NCBI GenBank assembly: GCA_002021875.1 | Contig: CP018627.1 | Coordinates: 4,154,001-4,218,000 of the forward strand | Length of the DNA stretch: 64,000 nt | Direction: 5' to 3' | From: Streptomyces hygroscopicus | GTDB taxonomy: Bacteria; Actinomycetota; Actinomycetes; Streptomycetales; Streptomycetaceae | In this document: positions 29,745 through 39,769 of the stretch, piece after piece | How positions within the stretch are numbered: position 1 is the stretch's first letter | Layout: every line of letters begins with the position of its first letter | Translations under genes and position numbers: made by a program | The notes under the pieces: generated by a model | What the model was told of the DNA's origin: nothing | The model's input: the letters and a program-made list of their open reading frames with translations, nothing else | The model's database searches: none

Positions 29745-29861
29745 ATGCCCGGCACGGCCACGCCGCCAGCTTCCTCTGTCCCCACTGGCTCTTCCGGCCC
29801 CTTCGGCCCACCTGGCCCCTTTCGTTACGTGTCGTCGCGCCGAGGCGTGACGGCGGCCTGA
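29745..29861 (+). CDS. 38-codon ORF between B12 riboswitch and cbiB
   Basis: ATG at 29745 has a good ribosome site (GAGTGAGGAC, 29728-29737) and runs to TGA at 29861, three bases before the cbiB ATG. The product begins MPGTATPPASSVPTGSSG and is rich in Pro, Gly and Ser, unlike a stable protein. cbiB has no ribosome site of its own. The ORF is therefore most likely a leader that couples riboswitch-controlled initiation to cbiB translation. Alternatively it is an N-terminal remnant. The function is inferred. Confidence 0.5.
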   Translation: MPGTATPPASSVPTGSSGPFGPPGPFRYVSSRRGVTAA

Positions 29862-29864
29862 CGG

Positions 29865-30848
29865 ATGTGTGCCGATCACGCCTCGTTCGCGTGCGGCGCG
29901 GCCCTCGGCTTCCTCGGTGACCTCGCCACGGGCGATCCGCGCCGCGGCCATCCGGTCGCCGCGTTCGGGCGCGCCGCCGCGGCCGCCGAGCGCCGGCTGT
30001 GGCGTGACCACCGCGGTTACGGGGCCCTGCACACCGCGTTGTGCGCGGGCGGCGCGGCCGCCGGTGCCGCGCTGCTGACCCGCGCCGTACGGGCCCTCGG
30101 CGGGCGCGGTGGCGCGGAGGTCGCGCTGACCGCCGCCGCCACCTGGGCCGTGCTGGGCGGTACGACGCTGGGCCGTGAGGCACGGGCCGTCGGCGGGGCC
30201 CTGGCCGCGGGGGACCTGGAGGTCGCCCGGGAGCGGCTGCCGCATCTGTGCGGGCGCGATCCGCAGGCGCTGGACGGGCCGCAGATCGCCCGCGCGGTCG
30301 TCGAATCGGTCGCCGAGAACACCTCCGACGCCGTCGTGGGCGCGCTGGTGTGGGGGGCCGTGGGCGGCGTGCCGGGGCTCATCGGCTTCCGCGCCGTCAA
30401 CACCCTGGACGCCATGGTGGGCCACAAGTCGCCGCGCTACCGGCGGTTCGGCTGGGCGGCGGCCCGTCTGGACGATGTGGCCGGCTGGCCCGGTGCGCGC
30501 CTTACGGCGGCCCTGGCGACCCTCTCCGGCCCCGATCCGCGCGGTGCGCGGCGCGCCTGGCGGCGCGACGGCCGGCGCCATCCGAGCCCCAACGCGGGCC
30601 CCGTGGAGGCATCCTTCGCGGGCGCGCTCGGCGTACGGCTGGGCGGCACCCTCACGTACGGCGGCCGGGTCGAGCACCGGCCGGTGCTCAACTCCGGCGG
30701 GCGGCCGGTGGAGTCGGCCGACATCGAGCGGGCGATACGGCTGTCGCGGCGCGTCGGCGTCCTGGCGCTCGGGGTGTCCGTGGCGGCCCGGCCGGTCCTG
30801 AGGGCGTTGACGGGGCGGCCCCGGGCCGCTGAAAGGGGCGGCGGATGA
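29865..30848 (+). CDS. cbiB: Adenosylcobinamide-phosphate synthase (CbiB/CobD)
   Basis: A 327-aa membrane protein. It begins [35 protein letters not shown], the usual N-terminal motif of CbiB/CobD. Further landmarks are [38 protein letters not shown], and [21 protein letters not shown]. It attaches aminopropanol (or its phosphate) to adenosylcobyric acid. First structural gene after the riboswitch. The stop overlaps the cobQ start by 4 bp (ATGA). Confidence 0.92.
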   Translation: MCADHASFACGAALGFLGDLATGDPRRGHPVAAFGRAAAAAERRLWRDHRGYGALHTALCAGGAAAGAALLTRAVRALGGRGGAEVALTAAATWAVLGGTTLGREARAVGGALAAGDLEVARERLPHLCGRDPQALDGPQIARAVVESVAENTSDAVVGALVWGAVGGVPGLIGFRAVNTLDAMVGHKSPRYRRFGWAAARLDDVAGWPGARLTAALATLSGPDPRGARRAWRRDGRRHPSPNAGPVEASFAGALGVRLGGTLTYGGRVEHRPVLNSGGRPVESADIERAIRLSRRVGVLALGVSVAARPVLRALTGRPRAAERGGG

Positions 30849-32473
30849 GCGGGATACGCGGTAAGGGCGGCACGGACGGTTCCGGGGCGCGGGGCGGGGG
30901 GCTGCTCGTCGCGGGCACGACCTCCGACGCGGGCAAGAGCGTCGTGACGGCCGGGATCTGCCGATGGCTCGCCCGTAAGGGGGTCAGCGTGGCCCCCTTC
31001 AAGGCGCAGAACATGTCGCTCAACTCCTTCGTCACCCGGGAGGGGGCGGAGATCGGGCGGGCGCAGGCCATGCAGGCCGCCGCCGCGCGCGTCGAGCCGA
31101 GCGCGCTGATGAACCCGGTCCTGCTGAAGCCGGGCAGCGACCGCAGCAGCCAAGTGGTGCTGCTGGGCAAGCCGGTGGGCGAGCTGAGCGCGCGCGGGTA
31201 CTTCGGGCGGTCGGGGCCCGCGGCGAACCCGCCGTCGGGCGCGGCCTCCCCCGGGCGGACGCGGCCCTCGGGGCGGGAGGCGCTGCTGGGGACCGTCACG
31301 GAGTGCCTGGAGGAGCTGCGGCGCACCCATGACGCGGTGATCTGCGAGGGCGCGGGCAGTCCGGCCGAGATCAATCTGCGCCGCACCGACATCGTCAACA
31401 TGGGGCTGGCGCGCGCCGCCGGGCTTCCGGTCGTGGTGGTCGGGGACATCGACCGCGGTGGCGTCTTCGCGTCCTTCTTCGGCACCACCGCGCTGCTGTC
31501 GGCGGCGGACCAACGGCATGTGGCCGCCTATCTGGTGAACAAGTTCCGCGGCGATGTGAGCCTTCTGGAGCCCGGTCTGGAGATGCTGCGCGACCTCACC
31601 GGGCGCCCGACCGTCGGTGTGCTCCCGTTCGCCCACGGGCTGGGGATCGACGAGGAGGACGGGCTGCGGGTGTCGCTGCGCGGCACGGTGCGGGAGAGCG
31701 TCGTGGCGCCCCCTTACGGCGCGGACGTCCTGCGGATCGCGGTGGCCGCCGTGCCGCTGATGTCCAACTTCACGGACGCGGACGCGCTGGCGGCCGAACC
31801 GGGCGTGGTCGTGCGGTTCGTGGACCGGCCCGAGGAGCTGGCCGACGCCGATCTGGTGGTGCTGCCGGGCACCCGGGGCACCGTAAGGGCGCTGGAGTGG
31901 CTGCGTGAGCGCGGGCTCGCCGACGCGATCGCCCGGCGGGCCGCCGAGGGCCGTCCGGTGCTGGGCGTCTGCGGCGGCTTCCAGGTGCTCGGGGAGCGCA
32001 TCGAGGACGAGGTCGAGTCCAAGGCCGGGACGGTCGCCGGGCTCGGGCTGCTGCCGGTGCGGGTGCGGTTCGCGGCGGAGAAGACCCTGGCCCGGCCGGT
32101 GGGCGAGGCCCTCGGTGAGCGGGTGGAGGGCTACGAGATCCACCACGGGGTCGCCGAGCTGCTCGACGGGGCCGAGGAGCCCTTCCTGGACGGCTGCCGG
32201 GTGGGCTCGGTGTGGGGCACGCACTGGCACGGCTCGCTGGAGAGCGATGGCTTCCGACGGGCGTTCCTGCGCCGGGTGGCCGCCGCGGCGGGCCGGGCGT
32301 TCGTACCGGCGCCGGACACCCGCTTCGGCGAGCTGCGCGAGGAGCAACTCGACCGGCTCGGCGACCTGATCGAGGAGCACGCCGACACCGACGCACTGCT
32401 GCGGCTCATCGAGAAGGGCGTCCCGGAGGGGCTGCCGTTCGTCCCTCCAGGGGCGCCAGCAGGGACGTCGTGA
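30845..32473 (+). CDS. cobQ: Cobyric acid synthase (CbiP/CobQ)
   Basis: A 542-aa amidotransferase that amidates four side chains of adenosylcobyrinic acid a,c-diamide using glutamine and ATP. N-terminal ATPase with [11 protein letters not shown] (P-loop variant, residues 24-34) and [14 protein letters not shown]-terminal class I glutamine amidotransferase with [12 protein letters not shown], nucleophile Cys376, and a late His in GTHWHGSLE. Length is near the family norm, with a short insert at about residues 128-141 ([14 protein letters not shown]). It is followed after 64 bases by the chelatase gene; no cobN gene lies between, although it commonly does in related operons. Confidence 0.94.
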   Translation: MSGIRGKGGTDGSGARGGGLLVAGTTSDAGKSVVTAGICRWLARKGVSVAPFKAQNMSLNSFVTREGAEIGRAQAMQAAAARVEPSALMNPVLLKPGSDRSSQVVLLGKPVGELSARGYFGRSGPAANPPSGAASPGRTRPSGREALLGTVTECLEELRRTHDAVICEGAGSPAEINLRRTDIVNMGLARAAGLPVVVVGDIDRGGVFASFFGTTALLSAADQRHVAAYLVNKFRGDVSLLEPGLEMLRDLTGRPTVGVLPFAHGLGIDEEDGLRVSLRGTVRESVVAPPYGADVLRIAVAAVPLMSNFTDADALAAEPGVVVRFVDRPEELADADLVVLPGTRGTVRALEWLRERGLADAIARRAAEGRPVLGVCGGFQVLGERIEDEVESKAGTVAGLGLLPVRVRFAAEKTLARPVGEALGERVEGYEIHHGVAELLDGAEEPFLDGCRVGSVWGTHWHGSLESDGFRRAFLRRVAAAAGRAFVPAPDTRFGELREEQLDRLGDLIEEHADTDALLRLIEKGVPEGLPFVPPGAPAGTS

Positions 32474-32537
32474 TGAACCCCGACACCCACACCGACACCG
32501 GACCGGGACGCCCACGCACACCAGGAGGTACCGCCGC

Positions 32538-34694
32538 GTGACCACCACCTACCCCTTCAGCGCGATCGTCGGCATGGACGGTCTGCGGCTCGCCCTGCTC
32601 CTCAACGCCGTCTCCCCCGCCGTGGGCGGCGTTCTGGTGCGCGGGGAGAAGGGCACGGCCAAGAGCACCGCCGTAAGAGCGATCGCGGCGCTGCTGCCCG
32701 CGGTCGACGTGGTGGCCGGGTGCCGGTTCTCCTGCGATCCGGCCGCGCCCGACCCGTCCTGCCCGGACGGCCCTCATGAGCCGGACACCGGCGAGGCGCG
32801 TCCCGCGCGGATGGTCGAACTGCCCGTCGGCGCCTCCGAGGACCGCCTGGTCGGCGCCCTCGACATCGAGCGGGCGCTGTCGGACGGGGTGAAGGCGTTC
32901 GAGCCCGGACTGCTCGCGGACGCCCACCGCGGGGTGCTCTACGTCGACGAGGTCAACCTGCTCCACGACCATCTGATCGACCTGCTGCTCGACGCGGCCG
33001 CCATGGGCGCCTCCTACGTGGAGCGCGAGGGGGTGTCCGTACGGCATGCGGCGCGCTTCCTGCTGGTGGGCACCATGAACCCGGAAGAGGGCGAGCTGCG
33101 GCCGCAGTTGCTGGACCGCTTCGGTCTCACAGTGGAGGTCGCGGCGTCCCGGGACACCGATGAGCGGGTCGAGGTGGTGCGGCGGCGGCTGGCGTACGAC
33201 GAGGACCCCGAGGGGTTCGCGGCGCGCTGGGCGGCGGACGAGGACGCGCTGAGGGAGCGCATCGCGGCGGCGCGCGCCCTGCTGCCGCGGGTGGGGCTGG
33301 GCGATCGCGCGCTGCGGCAGATCGCGGCGGTGTGCGCCGGGTTCGAGGTGGACGGGATGCGCGCGGACATCGTGACGGCCCGTACGGCGACCGCGCTGGC
33401 CGCCTGGGCGGACCGCACCGATGTGCGGACCGAGGACGTACGGGGGGCGGCGCTGCTGTCGCTCCCCCACCGCCGGCGGCGGGCTCCGTTCGACGCGCCG
33501 GGGCTCGACGAGGGCAAACTCGACGAGATCCTCCGGCAGTTCGAGGAGGACGAGCCGGAGCCGGATCCGGACCCGGGCCCGGGCCCGGAGGGCCCCGACA
33601 GCCCGGACGACGGGCCGGACGGCCCGGGCGGCCCCGAGAACCCCGGAGGCGGGCCCCAGAAGGACACGGGCGACGGGGCCGGGGAGCAGGCGCCGCCCGC
33701 CGCGCCCGAGCCGTCCGTCCCCGACCAGCGCACCGGTGAGCACGAGACGGCCGACCGCGAGACCGACTCCGCCCGGGCCGATGGCGACGACGGGGCGGGG
33801 GAAGCGGACGAAGGTACCGGCGGAGCCGGCGGTGAGCGGGCGGCCGTGGGCGCCGCCGAGCCGTTCCGCACCCGGCGGCTCGACGTCCCCGGTCTGGGCG
33901 AGGGCGCGGCCGGGCGTCGGTCGCGCGCCCGCAGCGCGCACGGCCGCACCACCGGAGCCCGCCGCCCGCGGGGGACGCTCTCCGCGCTGCATCTGACGGC
34001 GACCGTCCGGGCGGCCGCCCCGCATCAGCGGGCGCGCGGGCGGCGCGGTCCCGGGCTCCTGGTGCGCCGGGACGATCTGCGCGAGGCGGTGCGCGAGGGC
34101 CGGGAGGGCAATCTCGTGCTGTTCGTGGTGGACGCGTCGGGCTCGATGGCCGCGCGGACACGGATGAGCGCGATCAAGGGCGCGGTGCTGTCACTGCTGC
34201 TGGACGCCTACCAGCGGCGGGACAAGGTCGGGCTGATCACCTTCCGGGGCGCGGACGCCGAGTTGGCGCTGCCGCCCACCTCGTCGGTGGACGCGGCGGC
34301 CGTGCGGCTGGAGCGGCTGCCGACCGGCGGCCGTACGCCGCTGGCGGCCGGGCTGTTGAAGGCCCGGGAGGTGCTGCGGGTGGAGCGGCTGCGGGATCCC
34401 TCACGCCGTCCGCTGCTGGTCGTGGTGACCGACGGACGGGCCACGGAGGCAAAGCGGGCCGGCGGGCCCACGCCGGTCGAGCGGGCCGGGCGCGCGGCGC
34501 GGATGCTCGCGGGCGACGGGGTCGCCTCGGTGGTCGTGGACTGCGAGTCGGGGCCGGTGCGGCTGGGGCTGGCGGGCGCGCTCGCCCGCGAACTGCGGGC
34601 CACGCCGGTGACGCTCGACGAGCTGCGCGCGGACAGCGTGACCGCGCTGGTGCGCGATGTACGAACCGTATCGAACCCTCGGAGGGCCGCCTGA
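32538..34694 (+). CDS. Fused AAA+/VWA cobaltochelatase (ChlI-ChlD type)
   Basis: A 718-aa protein. The N-terminal AAA+ ATPase (about 1-340) has Walker A GEKGTAKS at residues 36-43, [17 protein letters not shown] (Walker B) and [21 protein letters not shown]. The central linker (about 345-440) is acidic and Pro-rich ([20 protein letters not shown]). The C-terminal VWA domain has the MIDAS motif VVDASGSMA (Asp532). Such proteins work with a large CobN-type catalytic subunit to insert cobalt or magnesium into a tetrapyrrole. Its place in the cobalamin operon argues for cobalt. A GTG start follows AGGAGG at about 32521. Confidence 0.92.
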   Translation: MTTTYPFSAIVGMDGLRLALLLNAVSPAVGGVLVRGEKGTAKSTAVRAIAALLPAVDVVAGCRFSCDPAAPDPSCPDGPHEPDTGEARPARMVELPVGASEDRLVGALDIERALSDGVKAFEPGLLADAHRGVLYVDEVNLLHDHLIDLLLDAAAMGASYVEREGVSVRHAARFLLVGTMNPEEGELRPQLLDRFGLTVEVAASRDTDERVEVVRRRLAYDEDPEGFAARWAADEDALRERIAAARALLPRVGLGDRALRQIAAVCAGFEVDGMRADIVTARTATALAAWADRTDVRTEDVRGAALLSLPHRRRRAPFDAPGLDEGKLDEILRQFEEDEPEPDPDPGPGPEGPDSPDDGPDGPGGPENPGGGPQKDTGDGAGEQAPPAAPEPSVPDQRTGEHETADRETDSARADGDDGAGEADEGTGGAGGERAAVGAAEPFRTRRLDVPGLGEGAAGRRSRARSAHGRTTGARRPRGTLSALHLTATVRAAAPHQRARGRRGPGLLVRRDDLREAVREGREGNLVLFVVDASGSMAARTRMSAIKGAVLSLLLDAYQRRDKVGLITFRGADAELALPPTSSVDAAAVRLERLPTGGRTPLAAGLLKAREVLRVERLRDPSRRPLLVVVTDGRATEAKRAGGPTPVERAGRAARMLAGDGVASVVVDCESGPVRLGLAGALARELRATPVTLDELRADSVTALVRDVRTVSNPRRAA

Positions 34695-35290
34695 TGCCGC
34701 AAGGACAACCGACCGTCGTCCCGGACGACGGGCTGACCACCCGCCAGCGCCGCAACCGTCCGCTCGTGTTCGTCCACACCGGTCAGGGCAAGGGCAAGTC
34801 GACCGCGGCGTTCGGGCTGGCGCTGCGGGCATGGAACCAAAACTGGCCGGTCGGTGTATTCCAATTTGTAAAGTCCGCGAAATGGCGGGTCGGTGAGGAG
34901 CGCGCCCTGCGCGTCCTCGGCGACTCGGGCGAAGGGGGGACCGTCGCATGGCACAAGATGGGCGAGGGCTGGTCGTGGGTCCAGCGCGACATGGCTTCCA
35001 GCGAGGAGGCCGCACGCGAGGGCTGGGAGCAGGTCAAGCGCGATCTCGCGGCGGAGACATACCGGCTCTATGTGCTGGACGAATTCGCGTATCCGATGCA
35101 CTGGGGCTGGGTGGACCCCGACGAGGTGGTGTCGGTGCTGCGGGACCGGCCCGGGACGCAGCACGTCGTCATCACGGGGCGTAACGCACCGGCGCAGCTG
35201 GTGGACTTCGCCGACCTGGTCACCGACATGTCCAAGGTCAAGCATCCGATGGACACCGGTCAGAAGGGCCAGCGAGGCATCGAGTGGTGA
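34694..35290 (+). CDS. cobO: Cob(I)yrinic acid a,c-diamide adenosyltransferase
   Basis: A 198-aa CobO/CobA-type enzyme that transfers the 5'-deoxyadenosyl group from ATP to the reduced corrinoid. It has the P-loop-like TGQGKGKSTAAFGLALRAWN (Gly30-Thr37 region), FQFVKSAKWRVGEERAL, and YRLYVLDEFAYPMHWGWVD. The ATG overlaps the chelatase stop (TGATG) and the end overlaps the cobB start (GTGA). Ribosomes should pass from one to the next. Confidence 0.95.
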   Translation: MPQGQPTVVPDDGLTTRQRRNRPLVFVHTGQGKGKSTAAFGLALRAWNQNWPVGVFQFVKSAKWRVGEERALRVLGDSGEGGTVAWHKMGEGWSWVQRDMASSEEAAREGWEQVKRDLAAETYRLYVLDEFAYPMHWGWVDPDEVVSVLRDRPGTQHVVITGRNAPAQLVDFADLVTDMSKVKHPMDTGQKGQRGIEW

Positions 35291-36723
35291 GTGTCCCGCG
35301 TCTGGTGATCGCGGCGCCCGCCTCCGGCAGCGGGAAGACGACGGTCACCGCGGGGCTCATGGCCGCCTTCGCGGAGCGCGGTCTGGACGTGTCCCCGCAC
35401 AAGGTCGGCCCGGACTACATCGACCCTGGCTATCACGCGCTCGCGATCTCCTCGGCCGCCTCCTCGGCCGGGCGGTCCCGGGCCGGGGGCGCGCGCCCGG
35501 GCCGGAATCTGGACGCCTATCTGTGCGGCCCGCAGCGGATCGCCCCGCTGTTCCTGCATGGGGCGGCGGGCTGCGATCTGGCCCTGGTCGAAGGGGTGAT
35601 GGGGCTGTTCGACGGGGCGGCCGGACAGGGCGAGCTGGCCTCGACGGCGCATGTGGCCAAGCTGCTGCGGGCGCCGGTGGTGCTGGTCGTGGACGCGTCG
35701 TCGCAGTCGCGGTCGGTGGCCGCGCTGGTGCATGGCTTCGCGTCCTGGGACCCCGAGGTGCGGGTCGCGGGGGTGATCCTCAACAAGGTCGGTTCGGACC
35801 GCCACGAGGCGATGCTGCGCGAGGCGCTGGAGGGGTGCGGAGTGCCGGTGTTCGGCGCGCTGCGCCGGACGCGGGAGGTGCGGGCGCCGAGCCGCCACCT
35901 GGGTCTGGTGCCGGTGGCCGAGCGCCAGGCGGAGGCGGTCGATTCGGCGGCCGCGCTGGCCGCCCGGGTGCGGGAGGGCTGCGATCTCGACGGGCTGCTG
36001 GCGCTTGCGCGCAGCGCACCGCCCCTGTCCGAGCCGGTCTGGGATCCGGTGGAGGAGATGCGCCGGGCGGTGGAGGCCGTCCCCGGTGCCGGGGGCCGGG
36101 GAGGGCGCGCGGCGCGGCCGGTGGTCGCCGTGGCCGGCGGGGCCGCGTTCACCTTCTCGTACGCGGAGCACACCGAGCTGCTCACGGCGGCCGGGGCGCG
36201 GGTCGTCCCCTTCGATCCGCTGCGGGACGAGCACCTCCCGGAAGGCACCGGCGGTCTGGTGATCGGCGGCGGGTTCCCGGAGGTCTACGCCCCCGAGCTG
36301 TCCGCGAACGAGCCGCTCCGGGCAGCCGTCGCAAAGCTCGCCGCGTCCGGCGCGCCCATCGCCGCCGAATGTGCCGGACTGCTGTATCTGGCGCACTCGC
36401 TGGACGGAGAGCCGATGTGCGGGGTGCTGACCGCCGAGGCACGGATGTCGGAACGTCTGACGCTGGGCTACCGTGAGGCCGTGGCCATCTCCGACACCGC
36501 ACTCGCCGCCGCGGGGACGCGGGTGCGCGGCCATGAGTTCCACCGCACGACCATCGTGCCCGGAGCGGGGGCGGAGCCCGCCTGGGGGCTTGTCCACCCG
36601 GAGCGTCGTACCGAAGGGTTCGCACAGGGAAATGTGCATGCCTCCTATCTGCATGTGCACTGGGCCTCGGTGCCAGGGGCGGCGGCCCGGTTCGCCGACA
36701 GATGTGTGTCCCCTGCCGGTTGA
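35287..36723 (+). CDS. cobB: Cobyrinate a,c-diamide synthase (CobB/CbiA)
   Basis: A 478-aa glutamine-dependent amidotransferase. P-loop APASGSGKTTVTAGLMAAF, then GPDYIDPGYHALA, a typical CbiA motif, then VEGVMGLFDG. The C-terminal glutamine amidotransferase domain has AAECAGLLYLAHSL with nucleophile Cys362 and a late GNVHASYLHVHWAS with the catalytic His region. GTG at 35287 overlaps the cobO stop. The enzyme amidates the a and c side chains of cobyrinic acid. Confidence 0.94.
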   Translation: MSVPRLVIAAPASGSGKTTVTAGLMAAFAERGLDVSPHKVGPDYIDPGYHALAISSAASSAGRSRAGGARPGRNLDAYLCGPQRIAPLFLHGAAGCDLALVEGVMGLFDGAAGQGELASTAHVAKLLRAPVVLVVDASSQSRSVAALVHGFASWDPEVRVAGVILNKVGSDRHEAMLREALEGCGVPVFGALRRTREVRAPSRHLGLVPVAERQAEAVDSAAALAARVREGCDLDGLLALARSAPPLSEPVWDPVEEMRRAVEAVPGAGGRGGRAARPVVAVAGGAAFTFSYAEHTELLTAAGARVVPFDPLRDEHLPEGTGGLVIGGGFPEVYAPELSANEPLRAAVAKLAASGAPIAAECAGLLYLAHSLDGEPMCGVLTAEARMSERLTLGYREAVAISDTALAAAGTRVRGHEFHRTTIVPGAGAEPAWGLVHPERRTEGFAQGNVHASYLHVHWASVPGAAARFADRCVSPAG

Positions 36724-36742
36724 GCCGAGGCGGTGAGCTGGC

Positions 36743-37243
36743 GTGGAGGTCATCGGCCGGGGCACGGCGTGTCCCCTGCCCGGGGCACCGCTTGTCGTCG
36801 GAGTCGGGGCCAGCCGGGGTGTGTCCGTCGGCGAGGTGATCGGGCTGGTGGAGACGACCCTGGCGGAGGCGGGCCTTTCACCGCGCGGCGTGGCCGAGTT
36901 GGCGACCGTGGAGGCCAAGGCCGGGGAGGCCGGGCTGCTGACGGCGGCCGAGCGGCTGGGGGTGCCCCTGTGCGGATACCCGGCGGCGGCGCTGGCCGCG
37001 GTGGAGGTGCCGAACCCGTCCGCGGCGGCGCTCATCGCCGTGGGCACGGCCGGGGTCGCCGAGGCGGCCGCGCTGCTGGCCGCCGGACCTGGCGGCGAAC
37101 TCCTGGTCGCCAAGCGGAAGTCCGCGCCGCACGGCCGCCCCGGGATGGCCACCTGCGCCGTCGCTCGCCGCCCAACGGCGGTCAAATCCGGGCAGGGCGG
37201 GCAGCGAAGACCTGCCGTCGACCGTCCCGACGCAGGTCAGTAA
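36743..37243 (+). CDS. cobE: CobE / CbiG C-terminal-like cobalamin biosynthesis protein
   Basis: A 166-aa protein beginning with GTG at 36743. Family landmarks: VVGVGASRGVSVGEVIGLVE, ELATVEAKAGEAGLLTAAERL, YPAAALAAVEVPNPS, GGELLVAKRKSAPHG and TCAVARR. This is the stand-alone form of the C-terminal domain of CbiG, related to CobE. It may bind a ring-contraction intermediate or assist hydrolysis of the delta-lactone. About 20 extra residues follow the conserved end, of no recognised function. Confidence 0.85.
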   Translation: MEVIGRGTACPLPGAPLVVGVGASRGVSVGEVIGLVETTLAEAGLSPRGVAELATVEAKAGEAGLLTAAERLGVPLCGYPAAALAAVEVPNPSAAALIAVGTAGVAEAAALLAAGPGGELLVAKRKSAPHGRPGMATCAVARRPTAVKSGQGGQRRPAVDRPDAGQ

Positions 37244-37315
37244 CGTCTCGGGGCGGAACAGCCCGCCGCCCCCTGCTGACCGTGAGACCCGCACCACCTG
37301 CACCAAGGAGACCTC

Positions 37316-38152
37316 GTGACGACCCCGCCCGCCCTGCTCCTCGCAGGCATCGGCACGCGAGACGAAAGGCATGCCACCGCCTTTCACGCATTCGTAAGGG
37401 AGTTGGCCGCACGCCACCCGGATCTGCCCGTGGCGGGTGGCCTCACCGGACCGGGCAGCCACCCGCTGTCCGATGCGGTCACCCGGCTCGTCGGCGAGGG
37501 AGTGGACCGCTTCGCGGTCGTCCCGCTGACGCTGATCCCGGCGGCTCCCCCGAGAGACGGCATCGCCGCCGCGCTGGCCCAGGAGGCGGAGCGGCATGCC
37601 GATGCCTCGTTCGCCTCCGCCCGGCCGCTCGGCCCGCACCCCACGCTGCTGAGCGTGCTGGAGCGGCGGCTCGACGAGGCGCTGGGCAACCGGCCCCGGC
37701 TGCCCTCGGACCGCGCGGAGACCACCGTGCTGCTGGTGGGCGACGGTTCGCCGCTCCCCGAGGCCAACGCCGAGGTGCACCGTGCCGCCCGGCTGCTGTG
37801 GGAGGGCCGTGGCTTCGCGGGCGTCGAGGTGGCCTTCTCCTCGCTCGCCGCGCCGGATGTTGCCTCGGGCCTGGACCGCTGCGCCAAGCTGGGGGCCACT
37901 CGGGTCGTGGTGCTGCCGTACTTCCTGTTCGCCGGTGACACCCTGGAGCGGGTGCGGCAGCAGGCGGAGGGCTGGGGGCTCGCCTACCCCGAGGTCGAGG
38001 TGGTCTCCGCCGATGTCATCGGCTCGGCGAAGGAGTTGGCCGACCTCGTCATGGAGCGCTATGAGGAGGTGGCCGACACCGCCGGGCGCGCCGGGTTCGG
38101 CGATGAGGCCCATGCCTTCGCGCATCCCGATACCCACGCCGATGTCCACTGA
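37316..38152 (+). CDS. cbiX: Sirohydrochlorin chelatase family protein (CbiX)
   Basis: A 278-aa long-form CbiX with two similar halves. The N half opens with LLLAGIGTRDERHATAFHAFV, where the more usual GHGSR is replaced by GIGTR. The later GLTGPGSHPLSDAV and FAVVPLTLIPAAPPRDGIAAA follow the pattern. The C half has LLVGDGSPLPEANAEVHRAARLL and VVVLPYFLFAGDTLERV. It should insert cobalt into sirohydrochlorin for early corrin assembly, or iron for sirohaem. The start GTG follows AAGGAG. The stop lies 11 bp inside cobC. Confidence 0.88.
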   Translation: MTTPPALLLAGIGTRDERHATAFHAFVRELAARHPDLPVAGGLTGPGSHPLSDAVTRLVGEGVDRFAVVPLTLIPAAPPRDGIAAALAQEAERHADASFASARPLGPHPTLLSVLERRLDEALGNRPRLPSDRAETTVLLVGDGSPLPEANAEVHRAARLLWEGRGFAGVEVAFSSLAAPDVASGLDRCAKLGATRVVVLPYFLFAGDTLERVRQQAEGWGLAYPEVEVVSADVIGSAKELADLVMERYEEVADTAGRAGFGDEAHAFAHPDTHADVH

Positions 38153-39257
38153 TCCATCGGCGGGCCTGCCCACGAGCGGGTCCGCCGCCCCGGCCGCCGA
38201 TGGCGTGTCCGCCGGGTTCGATCTGCGGCATCACGGGGACGCGGAGGTGCGGGGGGCCGATGCCGACCTGACGGATCTCGCGGTCAATGTCCGGGCCGGT
38301 ACGCCTCCGGACTGGCTCAAGGCCCGTATCGCCGCCTCCCTCGACGGGCTGGCCGCCTATCCGGACGGGCGGGCGGCGCGGGAGGCGGTCGCCGCGTGCC
38401 ATGGGCTTCCGGTCGGCCGGGTACTGCTGACGGCGGGAGCCGCGGAGGCGTTCGTCCTGCTCGCCCGTGCCATCGCGGCCCAACGGCCGGTGGTGGTGCA
38501 TCCGCAGTTCACCGAACCGGAGGCGGCGCTGCGGGACGCGGGGCACACCGTGGAGCGTGTGATCCTCGATGAGCGCAGCGGCTTCCGGCTGGCCCCGGAC
38601 GCGGTGCCGGAGGACGCCGATCTGGTGGTGATCGGAAACCCCACCAACCCCACATCCGTGCTGCACCCGGCCGATGCCCTGGCCGGTCTCGCCCGGCCGG
38701 GACGGACGCTGGTGGTGGACGAGGCATTCATGGACGCCGTCCCGGGCGAGCGCGAGTCGCTGGCGGACCGCACCGATGTGCCGGGGCTCGTGGTGCTGCG
38801 CAGCCTCACCAAGACCTGGGGTCTGGCGGGGCTGCGGATCGGCTATGTGCTGGCGGAACCGGACACCGTCACGGCGCTGGAGCGGGTCCAGCCCCTGTGG
38901 CCGGTGTCCAGCCCGGCCCTGACGGCGGCCGAGGCGTGCTGCGCCCCGCCCGCCCTCGCCGAGGCCGCGCGGGCCGCCGACCGTACGGCCGCCGACCGGG
39001 CCCATCTGGCCGACCGGCTGGCCGAGTTGACGACAGTGCGGGTGTGCGGCCCGGCGGCCGGGCCCTTTCTGCTGATCCATCTGCCGGGCGCGGCGGCGAC
39101 CCGCACCCGGCTGCGCGAGCTGGGCTTCGCCGTCCGCCGCGGTGACACGTTCCCGGGCCTCGGCCCGGACTGGCTCCGGATCGCCGTCCGCGACCGCGCC
39201 ACGACGGACCGCTTCGTCATCGCCCTGGCGAAGGCCATCGCCGAATCGGACGCCTGA
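38142..39257 (+). CDS. cobC: CobC-like PLP-dependent aminotransferase-fold protein
   Basis: A 371-aa class I/II aminotransferase-fold protein of the L-threonine-O-3-phosphate decarboxylase/CobC type. Landmarks: GLAAYPDGRAAREAVAACHG, LLTAGAAEAFVLLARAI, VVIGNPTNPTSVLHP, VVDEAFMD and the PLP-lysine in SLTKTWGLAGLRIGY (Lys224). In cobalamin synthesis it makes (R)-1-amino-2-propanol phosphate for the CbiB step. The ATG overlaps cbiX by 11 bp. It is the last gene of the operon in this window; a 500-bp gap follows. Confidence 0.9.
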   Translation: MSTDPSAGLPTSGSAAPAADGVSAGFDLRHHGDAEVRGADADLTDLAVNVRAGTPPDWLKARIAASLDGLAAYPDGRAAREAVAACHGLPVGRVLLTAGAAEAFVLLARAIAAQRPVVVHPQFTEPEAALRDAGHTVERVILDERSGFRLAPDAVPEDADLVVIGNPTNPTSVLHPADALAGLARPGRTLVVDEAFMDAVPGERESLADRTDVPGLVVLRSLTKTWGLAGLRIGYVLAEPDTVTALERVQPLWPVSSPALTAAEACCAPPALAEAARAADRTAADRAHLADRLAELTTVRVCGPAAGPFLLIHLPGAAATRTRLRELGFAVRRGDTFPGLGPDWLRIAVRDRATTDRFVIALAKAIAESDA

Positions 39258-39769
39258 ACGCGCTGCCTGACGGTGCCACCTGCACGCGCCGCCAGAACCG
39301 CGCACCGCGCTGCCTGACCATGCCGCCAGACCGCGCACCGCACGGAGCGGTGTGCGGTCATGTACGGCTTGCCCGAGCCCTCGTAACCCGGCCCGTCGCC
39401 CGCGGCCGGGCCCGGGCGAATGTCGTGCCCCGGGCCGCGGCCGGACCCAACGCCCGAGCCCGAGCCGCGGCCCAGCACCGGAGCCCCGGCCCGAATGCCG
39501 CGCCCCGGCCCGGCACCCGCGGCCCGGCCCAACGCCCAAGCCCAGGCCCAGCACCGGAGCCCCGACCCGTAGGCCCCGCCCCGACCCGGCACCCGCAACC
39601 AGGCCCAACGCCCGTGCCCAACATCCGCCGCCGGACCCAATGCCGCACCCTCGGGCACCCGCCCCCAGGCCCGGTACCCGAGCCGTTGGGCACGGCACGG
39701 GCACCGGACCCAACGGGCCAGGACAGGACATCCGTCAGGCGCCAGGCATCAGGCGCCTGACACCAGGCG
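39258..39769. other. 512-bp low-complexity intergenic region
   Basis: This is a C/G-rich tract made of variants of CCCAGCACCGGAGCCCCGGC and CCGGCACCCGCGGCCCGGCC. No gene is believable in any frame. It lies between convergent operons and ends in a terminator hairpin at 39737-39760. Confidence 0.7.
39737..39760. terminator. Convergent terminator hairpin
   Basis: CAGGCGCC-8nt-GGCGCCTG forms a perfect 8-bp stem 10 bp beyond the stop of the LAETG protein gene. It could serve both convergent transcripts. Confidence 0.65.

Noticed and set aside
39258..39769. Gene in the 512-bp gap after cobC
   Set aside because: All frames are low complexity (Pro/Ala/Arg) and no start with a ribosome site is seen.
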